From the NCBI GenBank assembly GCA_905215645.1, contig CAJMQS010000009.1, positions 7,658 through 71,657 of the forward strand: 64,000 nucleotides of DNA, given 5' to 3'. Positions 49,413-58,866 of this stretch are shown in pieces. Under the pieces are notes generated by a model. The model was not told the origin of the DNA and searched no databases. It worked only from the letters and a program-made list of their open reading frames with translations. This stretch comes from an uncultured bacterium. GTDB taxonomy: Bacteria; Bacillota; Negativicutes; Acidaminococcales; Acidaminococcaceae. Position 1 is the stretch's first letter, and every line of letters begins with the position of its first letter. Made by a program: the position numbers and the translations under genes.

Positions 49413-50885
49413 TCATAACACGGCTTCCATCCGCCGGATCATGGTCTCCAGGACTTTCAGCCGGGCGTACAGTTTATTGTTGGCTTCCACCACCGTCCAG
49501 GGCGCCTCCCGGGTATCCGTCCGGTAGAGCATCTCGTTCACCGCATCCACATAGGCATCCCATTTGTCCCGGTTCCGCCAGTCTTCCGGGGTGATCTTCC
49601 AGGTCTTGTTGGGGTCGTTCTCCCGGGCCTGGAACCGTTTCAGCTGTTCTTCGGCATCGATCTGCATCCAGAATTTCTGGACGATGATCCCCTGCTTCAC
49701 CCACTGGGCTTCCATATCGTTGATCTCTTCATAGGCCCGGCGCCATTCGCTGATCTTGGCAAAGCCTTCCACCCGTTCCACCAGTACCCGCCCGTACCAG
49801 GTCCGGTCGAAAATGGCGATTTCGCCCGGTTCCGGGAGCCGGGTCCAAAACCGCCACAGATAATGGAACTGTTTCTCCCATTCATTGGGGGCACTCACCG
49901 GATTCACCCGATAGCCCAGGGGGTCGAAAGATTCCGACAGCCGCTTGATGGCGCCGCCCTTGCCTCCAGCATCCTGACCTTCGAACGCCACCACCGTGCT
50001 GATCTTCCGCTTGGCCAGTTCATACTGGAGTTCTCCCAGCCGTTTCTGGTATTTCTTCAGCTTCTTGTCGTATTCGTCCTGTTCCATAGGCTGCCAAGGG
50101 GTGTAGCGGCCGAGGATATCGGGGATGGACAAATCTTTGGCCGGCCCTTTTTCTGGGTCCACCGGACGCTGCCGGTCCTTCAAGGCTTCTTCCAGGGCCG
50201 TGATCAGCACCCGGAAGACAGCCTCGGTGCCGGTCCTCTTGTCTTCCATGGGGACGATGTGCCAGGGTGCCAGATCCGTATTGGTGGCCGCCAGCATATC
50301 TTCGTAGACCTTCCGGTAGGCATTGTAATCGATTCCTTCGATGCCGCCGGGGGCCAGTTTCTCCCACCGGCTGCCCATGGTCTCCTGGCCCTTTTCCATG
50401 TTCTCCTTCTGTTTCTTCTTGGAAATATGGGTGAAGATCTTGATCAGGACGCAGCCCCCTTGGACCAGTTCCCGTTCGAAGGCATTAATCTCATCGAATT
50501 TCACATCGTACCATTCCGAGGCTTCGTCCGGATCCCCCACTGCATGTTCGTTCCGCAGGAAATACCAGGCCCGGTGATGGATGCAGATCTGCCCGGCCGG
50601 GGGCAGCTCCTTCCAGAACTGGAGGAAGAAAGGGCTCTCCTTCTGCTTTTCCGTGGTCTTGGAGGCGGAAAACACCCGGAATCCCCGGGGATCCAGGGCA
50701 TGGATCACCTTGTTGATCAGTTCGCTACGCCAGGAGGCCCGGAACCCTTCGAATAGGATGATCACTGGGATCTTGGCATCCCGGATGGAACGCTGGAGGA
50801 AGCCCAGACGGTTCTCTTCCTCCCCCATGCGTTCCGTATATCTTTCTTTGGAAATCTTCGTTTTCAGATCGATCTTATCCAGCAT
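49413..50885 (-). CDS. Polyphosphate:AMP phosphotransferase, two-domain PPK2 family
   Basis: A 490-residue protein made of two tandem PPK2 domains. The C-terminal domain (about residue 285 onward) has the canonical site VVAFEGQDAGGKGGAIKRL, then FDRTWYGRVLVERVEGF, and is likely the active half. The N-terminal domain has the same layout but a degraded loop, VIILFEGFRASWRSELI. This arrangement fits polyphosphate:AMP phosphotransferase (PPK2 class II), which makes ADP from AMP and polyphosphate. No polyphosphate kinase gene is nearby. The start at 50885 has an AAGG site. It is flanked by gaps and probably stands alone. Confidence 0.9.
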   Translation of the reverse strand: MLDKIDLKTKISKERYTERMGEEENRLGFLQRSIRDAKIPVIILFEGFRASWRSELINKVIHALDPRGFRVFSASKTTEKQKESPFFLQFWKELPPAGQICIHHRAWYFLRNEHAVGDPDEASEWYDVKFDEINAFERELVQGGCVLIKIFTHISKKKQKENMEKGQETMGSRWEKLAPGGIEGIDYNAYRKVYEDMLAATNTDLAPWHIVPMEDKRTGTEAVFRVLITALEEALKDRQRPVDPEKGPAKDLSIPDILGRYTPWQPMEQDEYDKKLKKYQKRLGELQYELAKRKISTVVAFEGQDAGGKGGAIKRLSESFDPLGYRVNPVSAPNEWEKQFHYLWRFWTRLPEPGEIAIFDRTWYGRVLVERVEGFAKISEWRRAYEEINDMEAQWVKQGIIVQKFWMQIDAEEQLKRFQARENDPNKTWKITPEDWRNRDKWDAYVDAVNEMLYRTDTREAPWTVVEANNKLYARLKVLETMIRRMEAVL

Positions 50886-50930
50886 ATGGCTGCCTTCTTT
50901 CCCACTTGCCTGTGATACCTTATTATAGCA

Positions 50931-50963
50931 CGAAAAGGGTGCTGCATCGGCTGCAGCACCCTA
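50931..50963 (-). terminator. Terminator after hgdH
   Basis: A perfect 10-bp stem GGGTGCTGCA (50937-50946) / TGCAGCACCC (50952-50961), loop TCGGC; on the minus strand it is followed by TTTTCG. It follows the hgdH stop at 50977. Confidence 0.85.
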
Positions 50964-50976
50964 GAGGAACATGAAA

Positions 50977-51972
50977 TTATTTGATTTTATTCGGGCAATC
51001 TTTGTTTTCAGCCAGATCTTTCAGGTTTTCGAAGGAAATCTCCACCATATTCTTGACGGCTTCGTCAGTGTTGGAACCCACATGAGGAGTGATCAGGACT
51101 TTAGGATACAAGGCCACCAGCTTTTCGAACAGCGGGTTTTCCAGCTTCTGGCCTTCCAGGTCCTTGCCAAAGATTTCGGCTTCCCCATCCAGCACGTCGC
51201 AGCCGTAGCCGCCCAGTTTACCGCTTTCCACGGCTTCGATGACCGCTTCCGTATCCACCAGCTGGCCCCGTGCGCAGTTGATCAGGATGGCACCGTCTTT
51301 CATCTTCTTCAGGAAATCACGGGTGACCAGGGCACCGTTTTCTTTGATATAGGGAGCATGGATGGTGACGATATCGGATTTAGCCAGGACTTCATCCAGT
51401 TCCATCTGGGTGCAGAAGTCTTCGATCCCTTTGATCTGGAACACATCCTGCCCGATGACCGTAGCGCCCATGCCATGGAAGATCTGCCCAGCCACACGGC
51501 CGATCCGGCCCAGGCCCACCACACCCACGGTGCAGTTGCGGACTTCTTTAGAGAACATGACGGAATCCACTTCGAAATTCTTTTTGGCGGTACGGGAAGT
51601 GGTATAAGCCGTGTGACGCAGCAGCATCATGGCTTGGGTCACAGCCAGTTCAGCGATGGCATTGGGGGAATACCGGGGAACGAAGGCCATGGGGAAGCCC
51701 AGTTCCTTGGCATAGGGAACATCGATATGGTCCGTACCGGCAGTACGGCTCAGGACATATTTCACGCCCAGTCCTTTAAAGATATCCAGATTCTGTTTGT
51801 TGGCAAAGCAGTTGCCCCGCAGCAGCACGGCATCGAACCCTTTGGCCATTTCAGCAGATTCTTTCGTATTTAAATAATCGGGGACGAGTTTCAAATCGTA
51901 GCCGAAGTTCTTGTTACAGGCCTCAAAAATGGGCACTTCCACGTCTCGTACACCATAACACAAAACCTTCAT
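50977..51972 (-). CDS. hgdH: NAD-dependent (R)-2-hydroxyglutarate dehydrogenase
   Basis: A 331-residue D-2-hydroxyacid dehydrogenase. NAD site GVVGLGRIGRVAGQIFHGMG; catalytic Arg in NCARGQLVDTEAV, Glu in CDVLDGEAEIFG and His in ITPHVGSNTDEAVKNM. Blocks such as NKQNLDIFKGLGVKY, FVPRYSPNAIAELAVTQAMM and the C-terminus DCPNKIK closely match, from memory, the A. fermentans HgdH of known structure. It reduces 2-oxoglutarate to (R)-2-hydroxyglutarate, the second step of the hydroxyglutarate pathway of glutamate fermentation. It is monocistronic with GGAGGG before the start. A plain D-lactate dehydrogenase is the alternative but is less likely. Confidence 0.93.
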   Translation of the reverse strand: MKVLCYGVRDVEVPIFEACNKNFGYDLKLVPDYLNTKESAEMAKGFDAVLLRGNCFANKQNLDIFKGLGVKYVLSRTAGTDHIDVPYAKELGFPMAFVPRYSPNAIAELAVTQAMMLLRHTAYTTSRTAKKNFEVDSVMFSKEVRNCTVGVVGLGRIGRVAGQIFHGMGATVIGQDVFQIKGIEDFCTQMELDEVLAKSDIVTIHAPYIKENGALVTRDFLKKMKDGAILINCARGQLVDTEAVIEAVESGKLGGYGCDVLDGEAEIFGKDLEGQKLENPLFEKLVALYPKVLITPHVGSNTDEAVKNMVEISFENLKDLAENKDCPNKIK

Positions 51973-52135
51973 AGCAATACCCTCCTATATCATTGAACAC
52001 ACACAATTTGGGCAAGCCGGAGCCCCTCCAGGATTGCCCATTGGTTATATTGTAGCATGGAACCTAAAAAATGCCAATGTTTTTCGTATTTTGTATACAA
52101 ATTGATGGAATAGTTTGTGAAAAGTTGAACAAAAA

Positions 52136-52176
52136 AAAGGATGTTGCACGTGATAAAAATATGTGCAACATCCCCG
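52136..52176 (-). terminator. Strong terminator after autotransporter 1
   Basis: A perfect 11-bp stem GGATGTTGCAC / GTGCAACATCC (52139-52173) with a 13-base AT-rich loop; on the minus strand it ends in a run of eight T. It is followed on the gene side by the repeat GTCAATGGTCAATTGTCAATGGCC (52175-52200). Confidence 0.9.
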
Positions 52177-52200
52177 TCAATGGTCAATTGTCAATGGCCA

Positions 52201-55200
52201 TCAGAAATGATACCCTACTACCACATTGCCGCCAATGCCCTTGTGCTGGCCAGCGTAGGCTCTTACGCTCAGGTTCACGTCCCAGGGACTGTCTTTGGTG
52301 GCTTCCAGCTTCCAGCCGGCTTCCGCCATCATGCTGCTGCCTCCGATGTCCGCTTTCCGGATGTCGGCCTGCAGTCCGGCGGCGGAAACGGTCCCCTTGC
52401 TTTCCCCGTCGAATTCGTAATCCCAGGCCAGGCCGCAGTAGTAATTGTTCCGGCCGGACCGGTTGTTCAGCCGGGCCCCGATCCGCAGCAGGCTGCTGTT
52501 CAGGTCATCCAGCTGGTAGTCCGCATCCCCGGCACGGAAATTGTCTCCGCCCACATGGGTGTAGAAGTACTTCCCGTACACATCCAGATCCCGGCTGGCC
52601 CGTTCGGTGCCGCCCCGGCTGGTGCTGGCCACCTGGTCCGTCAGGTCGAAGATATGGCCGAAGCCCACATGGCCGCTCCAGTAATTGCTGTCCGTCTCAT
52701 ACCCATAGGCACTGCCGCTGCGGCTGTGGAGCACGGAATCCGCGTTGTTCTTCAGCTGGCCGAAGTGCAGGGACGCTTCCCCGTAGTTCTTGTTCCGGGC
52801 TACATATTTGGCCATGAGCCCGCCGCCGCTGTAATGGGCATCCCCGCTGCCCGTGTAGCCGGCTCCGTCCACGTCATAATGGCCTTTGCCATATTCGTAG
52901 AAGGCGCCATAGGAGAATTCCCCGTTCCGGGTAGTGACATCGTTCCCCACCCCGGCCAGGCCGTTCCAGGTATAGGTGGAGCTTTGGCTGCCCGTATCGT
53001 ATTTATCCTTGCTGCCTCCGATGCTGGCAAAGGTGAACACCCCGCCTTCCTGGCCGTTAAAGGTATCCAATACCCCTTCCATCCGGTCCCGGCCGGCTGC
53101 CAGGGTGCCCAGAGCCGCTTCGTTGGCGATCAGGGCATTGTGGGTCTGTTTGGACGCATCCACTTTGATTTCCGGCTGTTCCGGTTTCTGGGGCTTCTCC
53201 ACCGTATCCAGCTGGTACACCACATTCCCGTCCTTGTCCAGGGATGCTTCCCCGGTGCCTTCCAGGGCGTTCCCCACATTCCAGGTACCCTTCTTGGTGG
53301 TCAGGTTCCCGGCAGAAAGGGTCTTGTTCCCCTGGGTATCCAGGAGCGTCATGACATAATCCCCGGCTTTGGTGATGGTCTCCAGGGATTTCGCCGTGAA
53401 GCCGATGTCTTCCGTATGGACCTTGGTATCGGCCAGGTCGAACTTCTGGCTGTCCCCCAGGATTAGCACCGTGCCGTTGGTCTTCCAGTCGATGGTCTTG
53501 TAGGTGATGGCGTCCAAGGAATGGAGGCCGTAAGACAGCTTGTTGTCATTGGACAAAGCCAGGCCGTCCTTCCCGGTCACGGTGACTCCGCCGTTGGCAT
53601 AGGTCCGGGTCACCGGCTGCTGGTATTTGTCCTTTCCAGATTCGTACAGTTTGTCCAGGCCTTTCGCCGTGGCAGCTCCAGAAGCATCAATGAGAACATC
53701 GTCCCGGATCACGCTGTCTTCCGGACTGCTGGACGGAGTGAAATGGTCCAGATCCAACGTCACGTTATCCGGCAGGCTCACTGTATCGGTCACCGTCAGG
53801 GCCGGCTGGGAGGGGTCTACGTTGTAGAAAGCGATCTTATCGAAATTGTAGATGCCCTGGACCTTGCTGCCGTGCCAATCAGCCCCTTTGCCGGTGACAG
53901 AGGCATTGCCGTCTTTATCCGTGGTCATCTCTGCCCTATAGCCCACATTCAGGGTGTTGCCGCTGTGAGTAGTTTCACCATCACCCCCCGGTCCTTGAAA
54001 ATAGGACGGGTCCTTTGCAATATCCAAGGGAGTAAGCCAGCCATACAAATTGGCTTGGCTCAGATCCATGGTGCCGCTCAGGTTCACCATATTGTCCTGG
54101 GCCTTACCGCCATACATAAGGGCTCCTCCGGCTGCCAGGATGGTTTCTCCCGGATTCTTCAACTGCTGCATGATTTCATTGACACTTTCTTCATATCCAT
54201 CACCCACCGTATTTTTCACCATCGACAGGACCTGGTCCTTTTGGATGGGAATCAGCTTCGCTCCTTCCAAGTTCAGCACATTGCCGGAAGCAACATCAGA
54301 ACTCTGCCCTCCAAAAGTACCTGCACCCCCCAGGAGGTAACTGGTAACAGTGCCCTTGACATCGGCGAAATTATGGGAAACAGTTCCACCCACTCCGCCG
54401 CCAATGGCTATGGCTGTCACAGCTGCGTCTTTGTCAATAGAAACCTGATTGCCTTCCACCGTCAGGGCATAACCTCCTGCTAAGCCCAAAACTGGTACGT
54501 CTGCCTTTTCGTCTACAGAAACAACATTTCCTTGGGCACGGGTCGATCCATACCCGCCAACCATCACCATATTGTTTTCCAATTTCCCGCCGGTAATGGA
54601 TACCTGGTTGTCCACAACTTGATCAGCGTATCCGCCGGCAATGAATTGAGCCCCTCTGACGGTTCCATCGTCGAAAATTACCTGGTTTTCCGTAGCTGTA
54701 CCTGATCTTCCATCAGCATATCCACCATAGATGCCGTCTCCCTCCGGTCCACTTGAAGTAAGCGTAATGTCCGCTGTGCCCCCGAAGGTTACCTTGTTAT
54801 TGTCGGCAGCCGATTCCGAAAAACCTCCGTAGATGAAATGGGAATCGAACTTCCCATTGGTGATGGATACCTGATTCTCGCTGGCTTTTGTACGTCCAGC
54901 TCCCCCAAAGACATCACCAATTTGATGGCTTCCACTGCTGCTGAAAATCACCTGATTGCCGATGGCCTCTCCATTCGGCGCATATCCACCAACTGCCCCC
55001 TCATCAGCAGTAATGGATGCGTTGCCCATGACAGAAAGGGTATTCTTCGAGGCATTTCCGCTCGTTGTATACCCACCGCACAGCAGGCTTGCTGTCCGAT
55101 TCTTATTAACATTCACCTGCTGCCCGGTCACATCCTCGGCAAAGGCCGGCACCGTCCCTGCCAGGATGGCTGCCAGGATGGTGAGTGTCAAGGTCTTTCC

Positions 55201-55215
55201 ACATGTTCTTTTCAT
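52201..55215 (-). CDS. Autotransporter with outer-membrane beta-barrel (AT1)
   Basis: A 1004-residue type Va secreted protein. Signal peptide: MKRTCGKTLTLTILAAILAG then AFA. The passenger is full of short repeats of the NQVSIT/NTLSVMGN and GGYA types, predicting a right-handed beta-helix on the cell surface. The last 270 residues, from about RMEGVLDTFNGQEGG, form the autotransporter barrel, with the C-terminal Phe of NVVVGYHF as outer-membrane sorting signal. The ATG at 55215 has AGGAGG 8 bases upstream. It starts 62 bases after the next autotransporter gene and has no long leader of its own, so it may be cotranscribed. Probable adhesin. Confidence 0.93.
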   Translation of the reverse strand: MKRTCGKTLTLTILAAILAGTVPAFAEDVTGQQVNVNKNRTASLLCGGYTTSGNASKNTLSVMGNASITADEGAVGGYAPNGEAIGNQVIFSSSGSHQIGDVFGGAGRTKASENQVSITNGKFDSHFIYGGFSESAADNNKVTFGGTADITLTSSGPEGDGIYGGYADGRSGTATENQVIFDDGTVRGAQFIAGGYADQVVDNQVSITGGKLENNMVMVGGYGSTRAQGNVVSVDEKADVPVLGLAGGYALTVEGNQVSIDKDAAVTAIAIGGGVGGTVSHNFADVKGTVTSYLLGGAGTFGGQSSDVASGNVLNLEGAKLIPIQKDQVLSMVKNTVGDGYEESVNEIMQQLKNPGETILAAGGALMYGGKAQDNMVNLSGTMDLSQANLYGWLTPLDIAKDPSYFQGPGGDGETTHSGNTLNVGYRAEMTTDKDGNASVTGKGADWHGSKVQGIYNFDKIAFYNVDPSQPALTVTDTVSLPDNVTLDLDHFTPSSSPEDSVIRDDVLIDASGAATAKGLDKLYESGKDKYQQPVTRTYANGGVTVTGKDGLALSNDNKLSYGLHSLDAITYKTIDWKTNGTVLILGDSQKFDLADTKVHTEDIGFTAKSLETITKAGDYVMTLLDTQGNKTLSAGNLTTKKGTWNVGNALEGTGEASLDKDGNVVYQLDTVEKPQKPEQPEIKVDASKQTHNALIANEAALGTLAAGRDRMEGVLDTFNGQEGGVFTFASIGGSKDKYDTGSQSSTYTWNGLAGVGNDVTTRNGEFSYGAFYEYGKGHYDVDGAGYTGSGDAHYSGGGLMAKYVARNKNYGEASLHFGQLKNNADSVLHSRSGSAYGYETDSNYWSGHVGFGHIFDLTDQVASTSRGGTERASRDLDVYGKYFYTHVGGDNFRAGDADYQLDDLNSSLLRIGARLNNRSGRNNYYCGLAWDYEFDGESKGTVSAAGLQADIRKADIGGSSMMAEAGWKLEATKDSPWDVNLSVRAYAGQHKGIGGNVVVGYHF

Positions 55216-55276
55216 AGCCGTTTCCTCCTGTATCTTCAATTCCTGCATCTTGCCCTCATTGTACCGTCCGATTCCA

Positions 55277-58200
55277 TCAGAACCGGCAGTTCACCCCGGC
55301 TTCCAGGGTCCAGGTCCGATCCACATGGGGCCCGAAGGACCGGTCGAAGCTGGCATAGGCATAGGAGTTCTTCCCTACCCGGGTGGTGAAGCCCAGGCCG
55401 GCATTGTACCAGCTGCCGTCATTGTGGCCGGTCACATCCATGCGCCCGGTCCGGTCCCAGGCACTCACATCCTGGTTCCCCAGGAATTCATGGAAGAAGT
55501 CCCCGGTGATATAGAAGCTGGTCCGATCGCTGACATCTTTCCCCAACCGGAATCCCAGCCGGCTGATCAGGCTGTCCGTGCCGGCCAGATCCACCTGGGT
55601 CCCCTGGCTGGTCCGGTAATCGGTGCTGCCCAAATAGGTGTACTGGAGCTGGGCCTGGGGCTCGATAAACCAGTTGGAAGCCAACGGCTTCTTCCGGCCG
55701 TATTCGAAGCTCAGGGACCAGTAATCATTGTGGTAGTCCCCCTTCACCGGGCCGCCCATTTCCGGATACAGAGTGTATTCATTCTGCAGCCGGCCGTACT
55801 TGGCGACAATGTCCGTATAATGGCCCTTGTCCCCCAGGCGGGTATCGTAGAACCACAATCCGTACCGCTTGCTGTCGCTGCGGCCGGTGACCTCTTTGTA
55901 ATCTGCAGAGCCATCCATATAGTCCAGGGCAGCCCCCTGGATGTGCCGTCCGAATTTCGTCCGGTCATTCCGCCAGTCGAAGCCCAGTTCCGTCATGGTG
56001 TTGTTGGCTTCGTAGAGGGAATCCCTGCCCACCCGGTCGTGACGGATCCGGGCCCACATGCCGTCCCCGTCTCCGCTGTAGCGGGCTTCACCCAGCCGTT
56101 TTTCCAGGCTGTCCGTATAGACCCCGTAAATGGCGTTCATGTAGTTCAGCTGCATGGATTTCTTGATGACCTTTCCGCTATTGGAAGGGGTGACCACCGC
56201 TTCATCCACGAACCAGTTGGTCCCTTCCTTCACCGGGTTTTCGATGGTTTCGGTCTTCAGGTATTCCGGCAGGAGATTGCCATTTGCATCGGTGGTCTGT
56301 TTCCCAGCCAGGGCATCCGTTATGATTTTTTCCTGATCCGGGACTTCCTTGGTGAACCCTTTACCGGAAAAAGTCGCCGTTACATAGTCGTTGCCAGGCT
56401 TGTAAGTGCCTACGCCGTTTTTGCCCCCGTTGAATTTTTCGTTGGACGCGGTATCCTCCGGGTTGAACTTCTCATTCTTCACTTTCAGGGTGACGTTGTT
56501 GATGCCCTGATCCTTGGCCAGGCTCACATCGAATTTGGCGGCTGGATCCCGTTTGTAGTCATCCCCGCCAGTGGTGGCAAAACGGACGCCCTTCAGTTCT
56601 TCCACTTTGGTGTCCGGCTGGAGATAGGCCTGGATGTGCTGGACCCCGGACTGGCTCAGGTCCTTCACATAAATCATGTCAGATTTGGCCGCATCCTTGG
56701 AAAAGTCCATAAGGAAGGTGCCGCCCTCCCCGGTGAGCTTGCCTATAGTAACGGATACCCCGTGTCCTTTCCGGGTATCCACCAGCCCTCCATGGTTGAA
56801 TTCCAGGGAAGTGATGAAGCTCTTGCCCCGGGTCTGCCATTTGCTGCCAGGGTCCATGGTCAGGTTGATGGTACCGGCATTCAGACGTGGCACGCCATAC
56901 ACGGCATAAGCCTGATCCGCCTGCCATTTCCAGTTGTACAGCTTGCCAAGAGCAGATTTATTCATATCGGAAGACACATCCACCTGGCGAGGGGTCAGCT
57001 GTCCGGCAGCGTCAAAATCCGCATAATCATCGGCCTGGCCTTCAAAATAACTGCCATCCTGGAGATGGAGATTCACGGTGCCGCCGTCTTTGGCATAGAC
57101 ATCCCCATACAGTTTCAGATGGCCGGCCAGGTTAATACTCCCATATTGTTTTTCTTTGAAGAGCTGAATGGTCGGCTCCAGACTATCCATCATTCCTTTC
57201 ACATATTCTTTTTGCTCTTCACCGGTACTAGGATCTTCATATTGCGTTTTATAATATCGATATGCTCCTTCATCAATCTCCAACTGATTCCCTGCATCTG
57301 CGATTACGTTGCCATTGATGGTATAATTCCCATCGGGATTATTGAAATTAATCTTTCCCAACATGGGTCCTGCAATGGCGAACTGCTTGAGATTTGCAGC
57401 CTGGTAATCCGGGACAGAAGCGGTATACAACCCGGCATACGCATTTTCTTTCCCCGTCATGTTGATATCCGCATTCTCCACATTGACCACACCCACGCCG
57501 CCATAGAGACCTACGGACAGATCCCCGCCATGGATATCAGAGATTTCCAGATCATGGAAATCCATGTGGCTGTCATCCATATCAAATCCAGAGACTCCAT
57601 ACAGGATAGCCCCCACAGCCGACCCTTTGGTGGAAGAAATGTTCCGGATCTGTGTTTTCCCGGTGACCACAAAGGGGAGATCTTTGCTCTGTTCAGGATT
57701 ATTAAGGTTAAACAGATTCAGGGTGTTCCCCAGCCCAAAAGCCAGAGTTCCATTCGGGCTGTCCGTCGTATTGGCAACGTTCTCAACAGTCACATTGGTC
57801 TTGCCGCCCTCTGTATAGGGAGTCAGGTTGACAGTTTGTAGCATAGCCCCATACAGCGAAAGCGCCGTATCGGTAGTTACGCCATCCACATGGAGCCAAT
57901 CCGCTTTCAGATTATTTTGGACCATTTGGTGAGTGGCATAATCTTCCACCGGTTCCGAGAATAGGCCATAGAAAGAACGTGCCCGGTTGTCTTTACCGGA
58001 AGTGATCCCGCTGATGGAAATAGTCGGGGCAGCCAAGGTGGAACTTTGTAAATTGACGCCCTCTGTTGAAAGGTATGAAGATTCAACGGTAAGATTAGAA
58101 ATCTGGATGCCCTTTTTCCCTTCCAGAGAAGACTTAACGAGCTTTACGGGATCACCGGCTGCAGGAAGGCTGCTGCCATCCAGAGAAACCCGGTCCGCTG

Positions 58201-58354
58201 TGACATGGCTCTTTTCCATGTACAGTTCTTCTTCCAGCGTCCATTCTCCTTTGGTCAGCGTCTTATCCTGGATATGTTCCGCCCACACCGGCACACTCCC
58301 CCCCAGTGCCAGAGTCAGGGCCAGGGTCAGCTGTTTCTTGCTTTTCATCCTCAT
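55277..58354 (-). CDS. Autotransporter with outer-membrane beta-barrel (AT2)
   Basis: A 1025-residue autotransporter. Signal peptide: MRMKSKKQLTLALTLALGGS then VWA. The passenger has beta-helix-like strands (VTADRVSLDGSSLPAAGD, LTVESSYLSTEGVNLQSST, VRNISSTKGS-like). The C-terminal barrel starts near EARYSGDGDGMWARIRHDRVGRDS and ends in TLEAGVNCRF with terminal Phe. The ATG at 58354 follows AAAGG. The gene lies between two related autotransporters and is preceded by a promoter and leader nearly the same as those of AT3. Confidence 0.93.
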   Translation of the reverse strand: MRMKSKKQLTLALTLALGGSVPVWAEHIQDKTLTKGEWTLEEELYMEKSHVTADRVSLDGSSLPAAGDPVKLVKSSLEGKKGIQISNLTVESSYLSTEGVNLQSSTLAAPTISISGITSGKDNRARSFYGLFSEPVEDYATHQMVQNNLKADWLHVDGVTTDTALSLYGAMLQTVNLTPYTEGGKTNVTVENVANTTDSPNGTLAFGLGNTLNLFNLNNPEQSKDLPFVVTGKTQIRNISSTKGSAVGAILYGVSGFDMDDSHMDFHDLEISDIHGGDLSVGLYGGVGVVNVENADINMTGKENAYAGLYTASVPDYQAANLKQFAIAGPMLGKINFNNPDGNYTINGNVIADAGNQLEIDEGAYRYYKTQYEDPSTGEEQKEYVKGMMDSLEPTIQLFKEKQYGSINLAGHLKLYGDVYAKDGGTVNLHLQDGSYFEGQADDYADFDAAGQLTPRQVDVSSDMNKSALGKLYNWKWQADQAYAVYGVPRLNAGTINLTMDPGSKWQTRGKSFITSLEFNHGGLVDTRKGHGVSVTIGKLTGEGGTFLMDFSKDAAKSDMIYVKDLSQSGVQHIQAYLQPDTKVEELKGVRFATTGGDDYKRDPAAKFDVSLAKDQGINNVTLKVKNEKFNPEDTASNEKFNGGKNGVGTYKPGNDYVTATFSGKGFTKEVPDQEKIITDALAGKQTTDANGNLLPEYLKTETIENPVKEGTNWFVDEAVVTPSNSGKVIKKSMQLNYMNAIYGVYTDSLEKRLGEARYSGDGDGMWARIRHDRVGRDSLYEANNTMTELGFDWRNDRTKFGRHIQGAALDYMDGSADYKEVTGRSDSKRYGLWFYDTRLGDKGHYTDIVAKYGRLQNEYTLYPEMGGPVKGDYHNDYWSLSFEYGRKKPLASNWFIEPQAQLQYTYLGSTDYRTSQGTQVDLAGTDSLISRLGFRLGKDVSDRTSFYITGDFFHEFLGNQDVSAWDRTGRMDVTGHNDGSWYNAGLGFTTRVGKNSYAYASFDRSFGPHVDRTWTLEAGVNCRF

Positions 58355-58380
58355 CAAAACCTTTCTTTTTTTATTTTTTC

Positions 58381-58412
58381 CAAAACAAAAAGAAGCCGAC
58401 AGATGGCTTCCT
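58381..58412 (-). terminator. Intrinsic-terminator hairpin inside the AT2 leader (attenuator candidate)
   Basis: On the minus strand GAAGCC (58410-58405), a 7-base loop and GGCTTC (58397-58392) form a stem extended by a G/T and two A/T pairs, followed by TTTTTGTTTT. It lies between the promoter at 58497 and the start codon at 58354, so transcription should stop before the gene unless antitermination occurs. The same hairpin, with one loop change, lies before AT3. Confidence 0.7.
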
Positions 58413-58490
58413 TACAACAAATCTTATACACTTATGTATAGAATCCAGGCTGGATCGGTGGCTGCATTTTTGTCTTGTATCTTCTTACCG
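58413..58490 (-). ncRNA. Conserved AT2 leader RNA or small RNA of about 110 nt (with terminator)
   Basis: The expected transcript runs from about 58490 to the T-run near 58381. Before the terminator it can fold two further hairpins: ATCCA/TGGAT (58441-58456) and TATACA/TGTATA (58425-58440). A close copy precedes AT3. It is either a cis-acting attenuator or an independent small RNA. Confidence 0.5.
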
Positions 58491-58496
58491 CGGATT

Positions 58497-58525
58497 ATTA
58501 TATGCTTATTTTAAATATAATGCAA
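58497..58525 (-). promoter_or_regulatory. Promoter of AT2
   Basis: -35 TTGCAT (58525-58520) and -10 TATAAT (58502-58497) with 17 bases between them, read on the minus strand. It is identical in boxes and spacing to the AT3 promoter. Confidence 0.75.
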
Positions 58526-58737
58526 TGTATCGTATTTATAATTTTATGCAGGAAATTACATTGTAAATATTTACATAATTTATGCGGTGGACAAATTGGG
58601 GTGGAGGGAGGCAATGATTACAGTAGATGTTGAATATACATCCATAAATATATATAATGGAACAATCTTACTATTGTATAGTCCAAATAAAGTATAAAAA
58701 TTTTTCCATAATTTTTTCTTAAAGATGAAGCGGGCGC
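58526..58737. other. AT-rich region upstream of the AT2 promoter, duplicated upstream of AT3
   Basis: Together with 58355-58525 this fills the 512-base gap between AT2 and AT3. It is strongly AT-rich and matches the region 62250-62480 over most of its length, including blocks such as ATATACATCCATAAATATAT and CATTGTAAATATTTACAT. At the position of the 11-G tract of the other copy it reads GGGGTGGAGGGAGG. Confidence 0.7.
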
Positions 58738-58792
58738 AAAAAAGCTGTGGCAAACTGCCGGCATACAACGCACAGCAGCTTCCACAGCCTTT
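58738..58792 (-). terminator. Terminator after AT3
   Basis: AAAGCTGTGG and CCACAGCCTTT pair at the base of a larger hairpin that also pairs AACTGC with GCAGCT. On the minus strand it ends in CTTTTTTGCG. A near copy lies at 62482-62537. Confidence 0.8.
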
Positions 58793-58866
58793 CACTCTTT
58801 GCATTCAAAGGAGTGCTAAAAATTCCCATCCTGATCAGGGGTTTCTTTTCACGCTTCCCTCTTTAC

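Noticed and set aside
54956..57841. A 961-codon open frame on the plus strand opposite AT1 and AT2
   Set aside because: It crosses the junction of two clear autotransporter genes, has no recognisable domain and results from the GC-rich codon use of the opposite strand.
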